64,000 nt of DNA from Bacillus sp. SKDU12 (GCF_010093085.1 NZ_MSRC01000006.1:186001-250000), one strand, 5' to 3'. Shown: positions 43,147-54,042, counted from the first letter of the stretch. Numbers and translations are program-made. Notes: a model not told the origin generated them from the sequence alone.

Positions 43147-44247
43147 TTATGAAAGAACTTCTTCAGGAACGACGCCATTATATTTCGCTGAAGGACGGAA
43201 AATCATGTTGTTTTCTGCCTGTTCGAGCACATGGGCGCACCAGCCTACCATTCTGCTTGCTGAAAAAGTCGGTGTAAACAGTTCATCATCAAAATCAATT
43301 GCCTTCATGACAGCAGCCGCATAAAATTCAACATTTGTATACAGCTTGCGTCCAGGTTTATAGATTTCCAGCAAACGGATCGCTTCCGCCTCTACATGGA
43401 GCGCAAGATCAAGATCAGGGTCATTTCCGGCCACCTCTTCTGCTTTCTGCCGTAAAGCTTCCGCCCGCGGATCCTTCGTTTTGTACACTCTGTGCCCGAA
43501 TCCCATTAAGCGCTCTCCTTTTTGGAGTTTTTCTGTCAGATACGCTTCAGCTTGTTCCTTTTCTCCAATGTCTTCAAGCATTTTTGTTACCGCAGAAGGA
43601 GCCCCTCCATGCAGCGGACCTTTCATCGTGCCGAGAGCAGCAGTAACGGCAGACACTAAGTCACTCTCTGTAGATAATGTGACACGTGCTGAAAAAGTGG
43701 ATGCATTCATGCCGTGCTCCATAGCCAGAATCATATATGTTTCAAGCGCTTTCTTTTTTGCCTCTGAAGGCTGTTCACCTGTAAGCATATAATAGTAGTT
43801 TTCGACATGTCCGTACTGGGAAGATGGCGCAATGGCTTGTTCACCGCGCGTCCATCGTTTTCTGTACGCTATGATGGAAGGCGTGATCGCAATCAGCCGA
43901 ATCGCTTCTTCTGTTTTTGGATGAAAGGCGTATACATTTTCTCCTAATGCAGAAACCACTGTTCTCAGCACCGACATATCGTCCATGTTGTTTGGAAGTG
44001 ACTGAATCAAGCGCTCAATATGTTCCGGAAGATGACGTTCAGCAGCCAGTTTATCTTCAAATGCTTGCAATTCTTCAGATGACGGCAGTTTGCCAAATAA
44101 AATCAAATGGGCTGCTTCTTCAAAGCTGTGATTTAAGGCGATGTCTTTTGCATGATGGCCTCTATAAATCAGACGCCCTTTTTCGCCATCAATATGGCTG
44201 ATAGCTGTTTCGACACATGTAATTCCTTTTAATCCGTAATGTATCAT
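43147..44247 (-). CDS. citA: CitA, minor citrate synthase
   Basis: A 366-residue citrate synthase that condenses acetyl-CoA and oxaloacetate. Catalytic residues are seen: His in LHGGAPSAV near residue 217, His in [13 protein letters not shown] near 254 and Asp in the late [11 protein letters not shown] region near 310. B. subtilis has CitZ as its main enzyme; CitA is the minor one, controlled by the divergent LysR regulator CitR next to it. Confidence 0.92.
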   Translation of the reverse strand: MIHYGLKGITCVETAISHIDGEKGRLIYRGHHAKDIALNHSFEEAAHLILFGKLPSSEELQAFEDKLAAERHLPEHIERLIQSLPNNMDDMSVLRTVVSALGENVYAFHPKTEEAIRLIAITPSIIAYRKRWTRGEQAIAPSSQYGHVENYYYMLTGEQPSEAKKKALETYMILAMEHGMNASTFSARVTLSTESDLVSAVTAALGTMKGPLHGGAPSAVTKMLEDIGEKEQAEAYLTEKLQKGERLMGFGHRVYKTKDPRAEALRQKAEEVAGNDPDLDLALHVEAEAIRLLEIYKPGRKLYTNVEFYAAAVMKAIDFDDELFTPTFSASRMVGWCAHVLEQAENNMIFRPSAKYNGVVPEEVLS

Positions 44248-44355
44248 TTGTATTCCCCCTATCCTTTTCTGTTATTATAGTAAATATAATATTTAAAATA
44301 TAATGAATATTTTTAAGGGTATTAATTAAAATTATTAATCAGAGGGAGAATAGAA

Positions 44356-45231
44356 ATGGACTTCAAATGGCTTCACACCTTTGTGACCGCAGCGAAATAT
44401 GAAAATTTCCGAAAAACAGCGGAAACACTTTTTTTATCCCAGCCGACTGTCACCGTACATATCAAGCAATTAGAAAAAGAAATCAGCTGTAAGCTGTTCG
44501 AACGAAAAGGCAGGCAGATCCAGCTGACTGATGAAGGCAGGGCTTATTTGCCTTATGCGCTCCGGCTTCTTGATGATTACGAAAACAGCATGACAGAGCT
44601 TCACAGAGTGAGACAAGGGTACTCTCAAACCTTAAAGCTCGCGGTTTCTCCGCTTATCGCTGATACTGTGCTCCCATCTGTCATGAAGCGGTACACAGCA
44701 ATAAATACAGAAACAGAAATGGCAGTCACGATTTTCGAATCAGCAGAAATTTCCTCGCTGATTAAAGCGGGGGAAGCAGATATCGGATTGAGCTGTTTAA
44801 AGATACAGTCCTCCTCTTTAACCTGCCATTGTTTATATAAAGATCCTGTTGTCCTTGTGGCTCCGCCCGATGAGCATTTCATAAACGACAAAGAAATTGA
44901 TGCCAAAGAGGTGCTGGAGCAATACCTGCTTTTGACCCACAATCATCCTGACTACTGGGACGACTTGCTCCGTCAAGTCAGAGTGACATTTCCATTTGTG
45001 AGAACAATGAAAGTCACCCAAACACATATAACGAAACGGTTTATTAAGGAAGGACTTGGCGTTTCATTTCTGCCCTTATCTACAGTAAAGCGTGAATTGG
45101 CAGAAAAACAGATGATCAGAATCCCTTATCAATCCGCACAGCTGCCCTATGCAGGCGCTTATGCAATCGCGCTTTACGAAAATAAAAAAGAAAAAAAGTT
45201 TTTGGATTTTCTTTCACATTTTCATTTTTAG
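44356..45231 (+). CDS. citR: CitR, LysR-type repressor of citA
   Basis: A 291-residue LysR regulator: winged helix at residues 1-60 (FRKTAETLFLSQPTVTVHIKQLE) and a periplasmic-binding-like effector domain from about 90. It is divergent from citA with a 108-bp AT-rich gap, the usual layout for a LysR regulator and its target. In B. subtilis CitR represses citA. GGGAG precedes the ATG. Confidence 0.92.
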   Translation: MDFKWLHTFVTAAKYENFRKTAETLFLSQPTVTVHIKQLEKEISCKLFERKGRQIQLTDEGRAYLPYALRLLDDYENSMTELHRVRQGYSQTLKLAVSPLIADTVLPSVMKRYTAINTETEMAVTIFESAEISSLIKAGEADIGLSCLKIQSSSLTCHCLYKDPVVLVAPPDEHFINDKEIDAKEVLEQYLLLTHNHPDYWDDLLRQVRVTFPFVRTMKVTQTHITKRFIKEGLGVSFLPLSTVKRELAEKQMIRIPYQSAQLPYAGAYAIALYENKKEKKFLDFLSHFHF

Positions 45232-45263
45232 GAACAACAAAAATAGATGTGCTCCTCTAAAAA

Positions 45264-45293
45264 TAAAAAAACCCGTTCCAATGAACGGGTCCT
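45264..45293 (-). terminator. Terminator of lytE
   Basis: ACCCGTTC and GAACGGGT around CAAT with a seven-base A-run on the plus side (T-run on the minus strand). Confidence 0.8.
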
Positions 45294-45300
45294 TTATCAT

Positions 45301-46317
45301 TTAGTATCTTTTCGCACCGAGGTAACGCGGCTTCCAGTAGCTGTTGTTCAGGCTGCTGATTTGTACGCCATCAGACCCTGCATGTACAAAGCTGTTGTTT
45401 CCGATATAAATTCCCATGTGAGAAGGACCGGATTTATATGTTGTGAAGAAGACAAAATCCCCGACAGACGGACTGGAAATGCTCTTCATAGAACTCCAGT
45501 ATCCCGCGGTGCTTGTTCTGCCCACACTTGTTTGTTTATTCAGTACGTACCAGATAAATCCACTGCAGTCAAAGCCGGAAGTTGTCGTTCCGCCCCATTT
45601 GTATGGCGTCCCGATTAACGCTTTTGCATCAGAAGCAAGCTTGCTCACATTAAGCGATGTAGTTGAAGATGCTCTGCTGCTTGAAGATGATGAAGAGCTG
45701 GAAGAAACAAGCTTTGAATTTGTGCTTGTTCCTTTTACCTTCAGCACTTGGTTGACATAGATGACATCTGATTTTAAACCGTTTAAACTTTTTAATTTGC
45801 TAACTGTAGTTCCGTATTGTTTTGCGATTTTAGACAGACTGTCCCCGCGCTTCACTTTATAACTGGACGTTGAAGATGATGACACCTTTGATGAGCTTGA
45901 GCTGCTAGAGCTGATTGAACTTGTTGAGCCTTTCAGTTTCAGGACTTGTCCGATACGAATCAAGTCTGACTTTAGGCCGTTCATTTTTTTCAATTCACTG
46001 ACTGACATGCCGTACTTTGCTGAAATTTTCCACAGGCTGTCTCCGCTCTTTACTTTGTATGTAGATGCAGATGAAGAACTGCTGCTTTTTGAACTAGCAG
46101 ATTTACCGTTAATTGATAGAGTCTGTCCCGCATAAATGATATCTGACCGAAGTTTGTTCTCTGATTTAATCTTATTGATCGTAGTGTCATATTTTCTGGA
46201 AAGCTCCCACAACGTGTCGCCTTTTTTCACCTTAACGCTTTGTGCAGACGCTGCTCCTGCGAATAATGTCGATCCTAAAACAACTGCTGTAGTTGCTGTA
46301 ATGATTTGCTTTTTCAT
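45301..46317 (-). CDS. lytE: LytE, D,L-endopeptidase (three LysM domains plus NlpC/P60)
   Basis: A 338-residue secreted wall hydrolase. A signal peptide (residues 1-26, AGAASA cleavage) is followed by three LysM domains (28-70, 87-130, 153-196) joined by long Ser-only linkers, and an NlpC/P60 domain. Catalytic Cys251 (FDCSGF) and His300 (PSHMGIY) are present. It cuts the D-Glu to meso-DAP bond during cell elongation and is essential together with CwlO absent. B. subtilis lytE is controlled by WalR, SigH and SigI. GGGGAGG precedes the ATG. Confidence 0.95.
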   Translation of the reverse strand: MKKQIITATTAVVLGSTLFAGAASAQSVKVKKGDTLWELSRKYDTTINKIKSENKLRSDIIYAGQTLSINGKSASSKSSSSSSASTYKVKSGDSLWKISAKYGMSVSELKKMNGLKSDLIRIGQVLKLKGSTSSISSSSSSSSKVSSSSTSSYKVKRGDSLSKIAKQYGTTVSKLKSLNGLKSDVIYVNQVLKVKGTSTNSKLVSSSSSSSSSSRASSTTSLNVSKLASDAKALIGTPYKWGGTTTSGFDCSGFIWYVLNKQTSVGRTSTAGYWSSMKSISSPSVGDFVFFTTYKSGPSHMGIYIGNNSFVHAGSDGVQISSLNNSYWKPRYLGAKRY

Positions 46318-46842
46318 ATGTTCCTCCCCAAATATTATCTATCTATATATGTCTCTTTTTTTAAATTAATCTTATCGTTTTCTATTATAAGGATAGATTC
46401 CCAAGAGAAATAGTCTTGACTTCATGAGACAAATTTCTTAATTATTCGTTTATAAAAAAAGTTTTTAAGGGTATTAAATATTTCATTTTCATTTCAAAGG
46501 TGACAAAAAACGAGTGCTTTTGTCATGTTTCACGGGCGTTTTTCAACATAAAGGGAATTTTTCCGGGTCAACTTACTTATGGAAGAGGGAGTGGTAAGGA
46601 ACATTCAAGAAAATGTGAGGTTACCTGCAGTTTTTTTATTTAAACAAACATATCATGCATGGGAAAAGAGGTAAAGATTTTTCCGATAAAATGAATGCTT
46701 TCCATCAAATAAGACAAGATAACGAAACAGCTTGTAATCATTTCTGTACAATACTTTTCTGAATGTTTACCTGATCAAAGCAGCATTTACCCTCATTATC
46801 CTAACGTCAGAAAGAGTATACAATTAAGGAGGCATGCAAAAC
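46318..46842. other. 525-bp intergenic region between divergent lytE and phoA
   Basis: AT-rich DNA without a convincing ORF. On the minus strand TATAAT at 46384-46389 is a likely lytE -10 with no good -35, which fits activator-dependent control. On the plus strand, TTTACC repeats near 46763 and 46789 and TACAAT at 46820-46825 lie before phoA; the repeats only weakly resemble PhoP boxes. No clear WalR pair was found. Confidence 0.4.
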
Positions 46843-48201
46843 ATGAAGTCTAAGCTTCTGCCAATCGCCGCTGTTTCCGTCCTTACAGCTGGAATCTTTG
46901 CAGGAACCGGACTGCATCAAACCGAAACAGCAAGCGCAAAACCTCAAGATAAACCTGAGATCAGAAATGTGATTGTGATGATCGGTGACGGTATGGGAAC
47001 TCCATACATAAACGCTTACCGTTCCTTAAAAAACAACGGGGAAACACCAAATAACCCGAAGCTGACTGAGTTTGATCCAAACCTGACAGGCATGATGATG
47101 ACGCACCCGGATGACCCCGACTATAATATTACAGATTCAGCAGCTGCCGGAACAGCATTAGCGACAGGTGTTAAGACATACAACAGTGCAGTTGGCGTCG
47201 ATAAAAACGGAAAAAAAGTAAAATCTGTACTCGAAGAAGCCAAGCAGCAAGGCAAGACAACAGGGCTTGTCGCAACGTCAGAAATTAACCACGCCACTCC
47301 AGCTGCATATGGAGCCCATAATAAATCCCGTAAAAACATGGACCAAATCGCCAACAGCTATATGGATGACAAAATAAAAGGCGAACAAAAAATAGACGTT
47401 TTGCTTGGCGGCGGAAGATCGTTTTTCAACCGCAAGGACAGAAATATAACAAAGGAATTCAAACAAGCCGGCTACAGCTATGTAACAACAAAACAAGCCT
47501 TGATGAAAAATAATGATCAGCGGGTGCTCGGGCTTTTCGCAGACAGAGGGCTTGCTAAAGCACTCGACCGTGACAGCAAAACCCCCTCCCTCAAAGACAT
47601 GACAGTTTCAGCCATTAACCGCCTGAGCCAAAATAAAAAAGGATTTTTCTTAATGGTAGAGGGCAGCCAAATTGACTGGGCCGCCCATGACAATGATACA
47701 GTTGGAGCTATGAGCGAAATAAAAGATTTTGAACAGGCTTATAAAGCTGCGATTGATTTTGCGAAAAAAGATAAGCATACCCTTGTGATCGCAACTGCTG
47801 ATCATACAACCGGAGGCTTTACGATTGGAGCAAACGGCGAAAAGAATTGGCACGCTGAACCGATTCTCGCTGCAAGAAAAACACCTGAATTTATGGCCGA
47901 AAAAATCAATGAAGGCACACCAGTTAAGGATGTACTCACTCGATATACCAAGCTGGCATTCACCTCAGAAGAAATCAAAAGAATTGAAGCCGCTGCACAG
48001 GCAGATAAAAGCAAAGGTGCCTACAAAGCCATCATCAAGATTTTGAACATACGATCTAACAGCGGCTGGACGAGTACCGATCATACCGGCGAACAAGTGC
48101 CGTTTTACGCGTACGGGCCCGGAAAAGAGAAATTCCGCGGACTCATAAACAATACTGATCAGGCAACCATCATATTTAACGTTTTGAAAACAGGACAATA
48201 A
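46843..48201 (+). CDS. phoA: PhoA, alkaline phosphatase
   Basis: A 452-residue secreted alkaline phosphatase that frees phosphate from esters outside the cell. A signal peptide spans residues 1-32. Metal ligands and active Ser are seen: MIGDGMGTPY near 46, DSAAAGTALATG near 97 with the Ser nucleophile, ATADHTTGGF near 308 and STDHTGEQVP near 410. I chose the ATG at 46843, 10 nt after AAGGAGG; the in-frame ATG at 46834 lies only 1 nt from it. PhoP control is expected from B. subtilis. Confidence 0.93.
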   Translation: MKSKLLPIAAVSVLTAGIFAGTGLHQTETASAKPQDKPEIRNVIVMIGDGMGTPYINAYRSLKNNGETPNNPKLTEFDPNLTGMMMTHPDDPDYNITDSAAAGTALATGVKTYNSAVGVDKNGKKVKSVLEEAKQQGKTTGLVATSEINHATPAAYGAHNKSRKNMDQIANSYMDDKIKGEQKIDVLLGGGRSFFNRKDRNITKEFKQAGYSYVTTKQALMKNNDQRVLGLFADRGLAKALDRDSKTPSLKDMTVSAINRLSQNKKGFFLMVEGSQIDWAAHDNDTVGAMSEIKDFEQAYKAAIDFAKKDKHTLVIATADHTTGGFTIGANGEKNWHAEPILAARKTPEFMAEKINEGTPVKDVLTRYTKLAFTSEEIKRIEAAAQADKSKGAYKAIIKILNIRSNSGWTSTDHTGEQVPFYAYGPGKEKFRGLINNTDQATIIFNVLKTGQ

Positions 48202-48233
48202 AGAGGATGCATCACGCTGCATCCTCTTTTTTT
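48201..48233. terminator. Bidirectional terminator phoA/spoVR
   Basis: AAGAGGATGCA and its complement around TCACGC, T-run on both sides. Confidence 0.85.
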
Positions 48234-49638
48234 ATACATATCGGCGGTGAACACCTTTTCCGTCGTACGAAAATATGACTTCCTTATCCTCAAGCATAGA
48301 CTCAATGTGCACACTTCTTCCCCAAAGCTGAAATAAATAAGGAAGCACTTTCTCTAAATACTTCCAATCCAGCTCAATGCCTTCAAACCAATGCTTAATA
48401 TAAAGCTCGTTATTTTTCATATAATCGCCGTCATTTACCGTCAAATATGGAAAACCGCCGTTGACGCGCATGCTAACGAGCTGCTCACGCACCGATTTCC
48501 ATTCTTTATCGACAATTTTATAATCTCTGCCCTGCTTTTGAAACAAATAAAGATCCTCACGCATGACCAAGTCTTTTGTTAAATAATTGCGGATGAACGA
48601 AATATCAGATTCAATTTCCCTGACCTCAAACATCTTCTCTCGGCCTGAGTCAGGCTGCACACCCATTTTTTTCATGTTTTCCGTCGGTTTATTGTACCGC
48701 TCCTCAATGTCTTCAAATATTTTCAGCCCTAAATAATATGGATTGATGCCTGTTTTGGACGGCTGGACAACACCTGCATTCAGCTTGGCAAACTCTATCG
48801 CTTCATCAGAGGTTAAATCAAGCTCACGTATAATTCGCTGATGCCAATAGGAAGCCCAGCCTTCATTCATTATCTTTGTTTCCAGCTGAGGCCAGAAATA
48901 AAGCATCTCTTCTCTCATCATTGTTAAAATATCACGCTGCCACGGCTCCAGCTCCCGAGAGTGCTCTTCGATAAAAAGCAGGATATCTTTTTCCGGACGC
49001 GGCGGGAAGTGTTTTTTTGTTTTTTTCCTTTGTTTTTCCTGTTTGTTTTCACCCAAAAACCATAGATCATCGTACGGCGTCGCTGCCTCTTCCACCTCTT
49101 CCTCCTCATCATCCACACTCCATTGGAGCTTCGGACGGACCAAAGACGGATCAATATGCTCCTGAATCGAAAGGATCGCGTCTAAAAAAGCTTCTACTTC
49201 CTTTATTCCGTGAACCTGTTCATAATGTTTAATTCGCTCGGCGGTTGCCGCCATGCTTTCCACCATATCACGCTTCGTATTTTGGAATCGGCAGTTGTTT
49301 TTAAAGAAATCACAATGGGCGAGAACGTGGGCGACAATCAATTTATTTTGGATCAATGAGTTGCTGTCCAGCAAAAACGCGTAGCATGGGTCTGAATTAA
49401 TAACCAGTTCATAAATTTTGCTTAATCCAAGATCATAATGCAGCTTCATTTTATGAAACTGCTTGCCGAAGCTCCAGTGGCTGAATCTTGTCGGCATCCC
49501 GTACGCGCCAAATGTATAAACAATTTCAGCCGGGCAGATCTCATATCTCATCGGGTAGAAATCAAGGCCGAATCCTTTTGCAATTTCGGTAATTTCCTCA
49601 ATTGCCCGCTGTAATCCTTTTTTCTCCTCCGCGTTCAA
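48232..49638 (-). CDS. spoVR: SpoVR, spore cortex protein
   Basis: A 468-residue SpoVR-family protein. Family signatures include [25 protein letters not shown] text near residue 22, the conserved [27 protein letters not shown] near 240 with its Cys-free EGWASYWH motif, and a long conserved C-terminal half. It is needed for normal spore cortex in B. subtilis; biochemistry unknown. Start is TTG at 49638 after GGGGGG. A sigma-E promoter lies upstream. Confidence 0.93.
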   Translation of the reverse strand: MNAEEKKGLQRAIEEITEIAKGFGLDFYPMRYEICPAEIVYTFGAYGMPTRFSHWSFGKQFHKMKLHYDLGLSKIYELVINSDPCYAFLLDSNSLIQNKLIVAHVLAHCDFFKNNCRFQNTKRDMVESMAATAERIKHYEQVHGIKEVEAFLDAILSIQEHIDPSLVRPKLQWSVDDEEEEVEEAATPYDDLWFLGENKQEKQRKKTKKHFPPRPEKDILLFIEEHSRELEPWQRDILTMMREEMLYFWPQLETKIMNEGWASYWHQRIIRELDLTSDEAIEFAKLNAGVVQPSKTGINPYYLGLKIFEDIEERYNKPTENMKKMGVQPDSGREKMFEVREIESDISFIRNYLTKDLVMREDLYLFQKQGRDYKIVDKEWKSVREQLVSMRVNGGFPYLTVNDGDYMKNNELYIKHWFEGIELDWKYLEKVLPYLFQLWGRSVHIESMLEDKEVIFSYDGKGVHRRYV

Positions 49639-49667
49639 CCGAATCCCCCCTACTTGGACTTATCTAT

Positions 49668-49697
49668 AATATATGAGCCCGCCTGACAAAAGATGAT
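49668..49697 (-). promoter_or_regulatory. Sigma-E promoter of spoVR
   Basis: ATCATCTT (49697-49690), 14 nt, CATATATT (49675-49668), close to the sigma-E consensus GTCATATT / CATACAAT. spoVR is a known sigma-E gene. Confidence 0.7.
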
Positions 49698-49786
49698 ATC
49701 CTCAGCCGCCCGGCACATTCAGATGTTTGCTGATTGTGTCAGTGGGTAAACAGAGAGCATATTACGAAAAAAAGGAGCGATACCAA

Positions 49787-51313
49787 TTGAATGCAGCAGA
49801 CATGTTTTCTTCTTATCTCAGTAGACTACCAAACCTAGTCATTGCTTTACTCGTCTTATTAATCGGATGGGCTATCGCTAAAATGATTGAAAAAGCAGTG
49901 TACAAAGGGCTCAAAAAAACAAAATTTGACGATAAAATTTTTGCTGGGAAAAAGCCATCACGCTATTCCTCGGAAAAAGTCATCAGCAAGGTTGTTTATC
50001 TTATCGCTTTGATTATCGTCTTTATTTTATTCTTTAACATTTTGCATTTGACAACAGTGGCATCACCGTTTGTCAGCATGCTTTCCGCAATAGCATCGGC
50101 GATCCCGAGCGTGCTGAAAGCCGGACTCATACTGCTGTTAGGATGGGCTGTAGCTTCTGTATTGAGTTTCCTTGTCAAAAAATTCGGGATGAAGCTGAAC
50201 ACAAGCGACAAGCTGCGCAAGTGGAATTTGGTGTCTGAAGGAAAAGATATTCATCAGGCAGTCAATGCCGCTTCCCAGATTGTCTTTTATCTCGTGCTGC
50301 TTGTTTTCCTGCCAGGGGTCTTATCTTCGTTAAGAATCAGCGGTATTTCAGGTCCGTTTACAAATATGATGGAAAGTGTACTCGCTTTTCTGCCGAAACT
50401 ATTTGCCGCTGCGCTTATCGTTTTAATCGGCTGGCTTGTTGCCCGTCTTGTACGTGATATCATTACGAATTTCCTTGCAAGCATCGGCACAGAAAGATTC
50501 GCCGCACGTATGGGTTTAACTGTTTACTTAAAGGATACAAGTCTTTCCGCAGTTATCGGAACGATCGCTTACGTGCTGATTTTAATACCGGTCGTCATTT
50601 CAGCGCTTGACCAGCTGGATGTCGCCGGCATTTCAAAACCAGCAGTCTCTATGCTGAATACCATTTTAAATATGCTTCCGAACATCATCATTGCCATCGT
50701 GCTTGTTTTAGCAGGCATATGGGTCGGAAAATGGGTGAGCACCATGGTTTCCGGACTGCTCCATCGCGCAGGCTTTGATTCTATGTTAGGCAAAATGGGC
50801 ATGGAAACAGGAACACCTGCCAAGCTGTCCCTGTCTCAAGTTGTGGGCATGATTGCGAAAATCATTGTCATTCTCTTGTTTACAGCCGAGGCGCTGCAAA
50901 TTGTTCAGCTGCACTTCCTCGTAGAAATTGCGACTGGCATCATCGCGTATCTGCCGAATGTCCTTGTCGCTGTATTTATTCTCGGCATTGGCCTTTACGC
51001 GGGTGAATTAGTGAGAAAGGTGCTTTCAAGTATTATCAAAGGCCGGGAATTCAAATCTTTAGCGGCGATTGCTAAATATACAATTATCGCACTTGCTTTC
51101 TTTATGGCCTTGGATCAGCTTGGCGTTGCTGCGACAATCGTTAACTCCGCGTTCATCATTGTCCTTAGCGGCTTCGCACTCGCTTTCGGTTTATCCTTTG
51201 GCCTTGGCGGAAAGGATTTTGCATCACGTTATCTGTCTTCATTTGAACGCAAAATGCAAAACACTGAAATAGATAAGGACCGCAAAAACCAAAATCCGCC
51301 GAATAATATGTAA
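49787..51313 (+). CDS. ygxB: Multi-helix channel-like membrane protein (TM_helix repeats), YgxB position
   Basis: A 508-residue membrane protein made of repeats of one pattern: PNLVIALLVLLIGWAIAKMI, PKLFAAALIVLIGWLVARLV, PNIIIAIVLVLAGIWVGKWV and PNVLVAVFILGIGLYAGELV, at about residues 15, 205, 310 and 410. This is the TM_helix repeat linked to MscS-like channels; the C-terminus SGFALAFGLSFGLGGKDFA resembles the MscS pore. It stands where ygxB is in 168. TTG start at 49787 follows AAAGGAG by 10 nt. Function is inferred. Confidence 0.75.
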   Translation: MNAADMFSSYLSRLPNLVIALLVLLIGWAIAKMIEKAVYKGLKKTKFDDKIFAGKKPSRYSSEKVISKVVYLIALIIVFILFFNILHLTTVASPFVSMLSAIASAIPSVLKAGLILLLGWAVASVLSFLVKKFGMKLNTSDKLRKWNLVSEGKDIHQAVNAASQIVFYLVLLVFLPGVLSSLRISGISGPFTNMMESVLAFLPKLFAAALIVLIGWLVARLVRDIITNFLASIGTERFAARMGLTVYLKDTSLSAVIGTIAYVLILIPVVISALDQLDVAGISKPAVSMLNTILNMLPNIIIAIVLVLAGIWVGKWVSTMVSGLLHRAGFDSMLGKMGMETGTPAKLSLSQVVGMIAKIIVILLFTAEALQIVQLHFLVEIATGIIAYLPNVLVAVFILGIGLYAGELVRKVLSSIIKGREFKSLAAIAKYTIIALAFFMALDQLGVAATIVNSAFIIVLSGFALAFGLSFGLGGKDFASRYLSSFERKMQNTEIDKDRKNQNPPNNM

Positions 51314-51314
51314 T

Positions 51315-51349
51315 CAAAAAACGTGCACCCTTCTGGGCGCACGTTTTTT
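51315..51349 (+). terminator. Terminator of ygxB
   Basis: AAAAAACGTGC...GCACGTTTTTT with an inner CCC/GGG stem. Confidence 0.85.
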
Positions 51350-51426
51350 ATGGAAAATTCCTTTTTTTTCATTTTTCAATCAAATTATGATAAGATATAG
51401 AAAATGTCTTATTACGAGGTTTAATA

Positions 51427-51867
51427 ATGAGGTTAACAAATTATACGGATTATTCATTAAGAGTTTTGATTTTTCTGGCTGCAAAACGTCCTGGAGAACT
51501 TTCAAATATAAAACAAATTGCCGAAACGTATTCTATTTCAAAAAATCATCTCATGAAAGTGATATACAGGCTCGGCCAGCTCGGCTACGTAGAAACGATA
51601 CGCGGACGAGGCGGCGGTATACGCTTAGGCATGGCCCCTGAAGACATCAATATCGGTGCGGTTGTCAGAAAAACAGAGGACGATTTTAATATTGTGGAAT
51701 GTTTTGATGCGAACAAAAATCTCTGCGTAATTTCTCCGGTATGCGGCTTAAAACATGTGCTTAATGAAGCCCTTATGGCCTATCTTGCAGTTTTAGACAA
51801 TTACACACTGCGTGACCTTGTCAAAAACAAAGAAGACATCATGAAGCTTTTAAGAATGAAGGAATAG
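51427..51867 (+). CDS. nsrR: NsrR, Rrf2-family nitric-oxide sensor
   Basis: A 146-residue Rrf2 regulator. A winged helix spans residues 1-70. Cluster ligands Cys92, Cys100 and Cys106 are all present, and Asp8, the fourth ligand of the [4Fe-4S] cluster known for NsrR, is conserved. It represses genes such as nasDEF and hmp until nitric oxide damages the cluster. Short leader with a weak ribosome site; terminator directly after. Confidence 0.93.
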   Translation: MRLTNYTDYSLRVLIFLAAKRPGELSNIKQIAETYSISKNHLMKVIYRLGQLGYVETIRGRGGGIRLGMAPEDINIGAVVRKTEDDFNIVECFDANKNLCVISPVCGLKHVLNEALMAYLAVLDNYTLRDLVKNKEDIMKLLRMKE

Positions 51868-51885
51868 ATAAGATTCCTTCTTTTT
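51858..51885 (+). terminator. Terminator of nsrR
   Basis: GAAGGAAT and ATTCCTTC around AGATAAG, then TTTTT; the stem includes the nsrR stop. Confidence 0.75.
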
Positions 51886-51950
51886 CTATGCCTTCTCCCC
51901 CCTTTTTGTTACGATAATATGGATAATATAGCTGTTTTTCAAAAAAAAGC

Positions 51951-51977
51951 AAAACGATGGGACAAACCTGCCGATAT
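51951..51977 (+). promoter_or_regulatory. Sigma-D promoter of lytF
   Basis: AAAA at 51951-51954, 15 nt, then GCCGATAT at 51970-51977, an exact sigma-D -10. lytF is a known sigma-D gene for cell separation. Confidence 0.85.
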
Positions 51978-52025
51978 AAAATAGAAACAGCGTATTCTAA
52001 ATCATTGGGGAAAAGGAGAGCTCAG

Positions 52026-53474
52026 ATGAAAAAGAAATTAGCAGCAGGGCTGACAGCATCTGCGATTGTCGGTACAACTTTAGCAGTGACACCAGCTGAA
52101 GCAGCAACGATTAAGGTAAAAAGCGGCGATACTTTATGGAGACTGGCTCAAAACTATAACACAAGTGTGTCGGCTCTCACATCTGCCAACCATCTTTCAA
52201 CTACAGTTCTATCGGTCGGCCAGACGCTTACGATTCCGGGCAGCAATTCCAGCACTTCATCTGCTTCAAACTCAGCATCTAAGAAGAGTGGAAGTTCTGT
52301 TTACACAGTGAAAAGCGGCGATTCCCTTTGGCTGATCGCAACTGAGTTTAAAATGACGGTTCAGGAACTTAAAAAACTAAACGGACTAAGCGGCGACATG
52401 ATTCGTGCAGGGCAGAAATTAAAGGTATCTGGTACAGTTTCCTCAAAAACTAGCTCTAGCCCTAGTTCCAGTAAAAAAAGCAGTTCTAATAAGAGCTCAA
52501 GTTCTTCATCTTCTGCAGGAACTTATAAGGTGCAGCTTGGAGATTCTCTTTGGAAAATTGCTAACAAGGTCAGTATGTCTGTCGCTGAATTGAAGGTTTT
52601 GAACAACTTAAAGTCAGACACCATTTATGTGAACCAAGTGTTAAAAACAAAATCATCTGGTTCTAATACGTCTTCCAAAGACACTTCATCTCATTCGGAC
52701 AAACCTTCAGCAACAACGACATACAAGGTGAAAAGCGGAGACTCTCTTTGGAAAATTGCAAACAACTATAACCTGACCGTACAGCAAATCCGAAACAGCA
52801 ACCATTTGAAATCAGATATGCTGTACGTTGGACAAGTATTAAAGCTGACAGGAAAAGCAGCTTCAGGCATTTCTCCAACTCCAACGTCGTCTTCGTCAAA
52901 TGCAGGCTCCAACACGGCGACGACTACATATACGGTGAAAAGCGGCGATTCCTTGTGGGTAATTGCGCAAAAGTACAATATGACAGCTCAGCAAATTCGG
53001 GAGAAAAACCAATTAAAAACGGATGTCTTGCAAATTGGCCAAAAGCTGACCATTACCGGAAAAGCTTCTTCGGGCTCTACTTCATCCAATTCTTCAAGCA
53101 CATCCAGCTCAGTTAGCGCGAAAATCAACCTAATGATCGCAGCCGCTAAAGAGCAGCTTGGGGTTCCGTATCGCTGGGGAGGCACAACACCGAACGGCTT
53201 TGACTGCAGCGGTTTTATGTACTACGCTCTGAATAAAGTCACATCTGTATCAAGGTTAACGGCAGCCGGGTATTGGAACACAATGAAACCTGTCAGCCAG
53301 CCTGCTGTCGGAGATTTCGTTTTCTTTACAACATATAAAGACGGCCCTTCCCACGTCGGAATTTATCTTGGAAACGGGGAATTTATTAATGCCAATGATT
53401 CCGGAGTTGTTATTTCCAATATGAACAACTCTTACTGGAAACAGCGTTATCTCGGTGCAAAACGATTTTTCTAA
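52026..53474 (+). CDS. lytF: LytF (CwlE), cell-separation D,L-endopeptidase (five LysM plus NlpC/P60)
   Basis: A 482-residue secreted hydrolase. Signal peptide (1-26) and five LysM domains (28-71, 93-136, 167-209, 233-276, 302-345) are separated by Ser-rich linkers, then an NlpC/P60 domain with Cys394 and His443. It cuts at septa to separate daughter cells. The ATG at 52026 follows AAAGGAGAG; an in-frame upstream ATG at 51957 lies before the promoter -10 and cannot be used. The catalytic domain closely matches LytE, including the RYLGAKR end. Confidence 0.94.
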   Translation: MKKKLAAGLTASAIVGTTLAVTPAEAATIKVKSGDTLWRLAQNYNTSVSALTSANHLSTTVLSVGQTLTIPGSNSSTSSASNSASKKSGSSVYTVKSGDSLWLIATEFKMTVQELKKLNGLSGDMIRAGQKLKVSGTVSSKTSSSPSSSKKSSSNKSSSSSSSAGTYKVQLGDSLWKIANKVSMSVAELKVLNNLKSDTIYVNQVLKTKSSGSNTSSKDTSSHSDKPSATTTYKVKSGDSLWKIANNYNLTVQQIRNSNHLKSDMLYVGQVLKLTGKAASGISPTPTSSSSNAGSNTATTTYTVKSGDSLWVIAQKYNMTAQQIREKNQLKTDVLQIGQKLTITGKASSGSTSSNSSSTSSSVSAKINLMIAAAKEQLGVPYRWGGTTPNGFDCSGFMYYALNKVTSVSRLTAAGYWNTMKPVSQPAVGDFVFFTTYKDGPSHVGIYLGNGEFINANDSGVVISNMNNSYWKQRYLGAKRFF

Positions 53475-53479
53475 AAACA

Positions 53480-53517
53480 GAAACTGTATGGCCTTAACGG
53501 CTGTGCAGTTTTTTTAA
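53480..53517. terminator. Terminator between lytF and yhdC
   Basis: AAACTG...GCC pairs with GGC...CAGTTT with internal mismatches, followed by seven T on the plus strand; adjacent to the yhdC stop. Confidence 0.65.
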
Positions 53518-53841
53518 TTAGAGCCTAAAAATGTTGATGCTGATCATATGCTTTGTCACCGGATGAAAATAGACTTCAGCCCGAACAGAAAAGGTAGCAT
53601 CTTTCTGTTTGACCGTCACCCGAAAGACATCTTTCGTTTGCTCATCATTTACCTCGGTCCGCCCCATATAAGCGTAATCAGAAAATGAAGCGCCTTTATA
53701 TTCATCTTGAATTGTGTCCCAGGCGAGCTGTTCCCACTTTTGTACAAACTCGTTTGTGTCCGCTGAATGCCCTTTTGCAGCCAATGATACGATGACCAAT
53801 CCGCAGAAAAGGAGCGAAATGGTATACGGCAGAGATTTCAT
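53518..53841 (-). CDS. yhdC: YhdC, small exported protein
   Basis: A 107-residue protein with a signal peptide (residues 1-26, ending AAKGHSA). The remainder is a small alpha/beta domain, with a final [13 protein letters not shown] strand; it resembles DUF3889-type exported proteins, but I am unsure. It matches YhdC of B. subtilis in place and length. Convergent with lytF; no functional evidence. Confidence 0.8.
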   Translation of the reverse strand: MKSLPYTISLLFCGLVIVSLAAKGHSADTNEFVQKWEQLAWDTIQDEYKGASFSDYAYMGRTEVNDEQTKDVFRVTVKQKDATFSVRAEVYFHPVTKHMISINIFRL

Positions 53842-54042
53842 ATTTTCAGTCTCCTGTACACAGATTCTGTTCTCTCATAGGTTTTCCAAAAGTGACCGCT
53901 TCATTCAGTTAATTTTGATTTTATGTCTCCCTCATATTGCTATCGCTGTTGTGCCGCAGACGCCAAGTTTTGCCCCGTCAATAACATGGAATGCGGCATA
54001 AACTAATCATGAACTTCTCACACAAGAAAGGAGAAGCGTCGC

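Noticed and set aside
51387..51641. An 84-codon frame over the start of nsrR
   Set aside because: It is a shadow frame of nsrR, whose cluster cysteines and length fit the family exactly.
52130..53080. Repeats in lytF (and 45590-46250 in lytE) as tandem DNA repeats of interest
   Set aside because: They are ordinary LysM domains with Ser-rich linkers.
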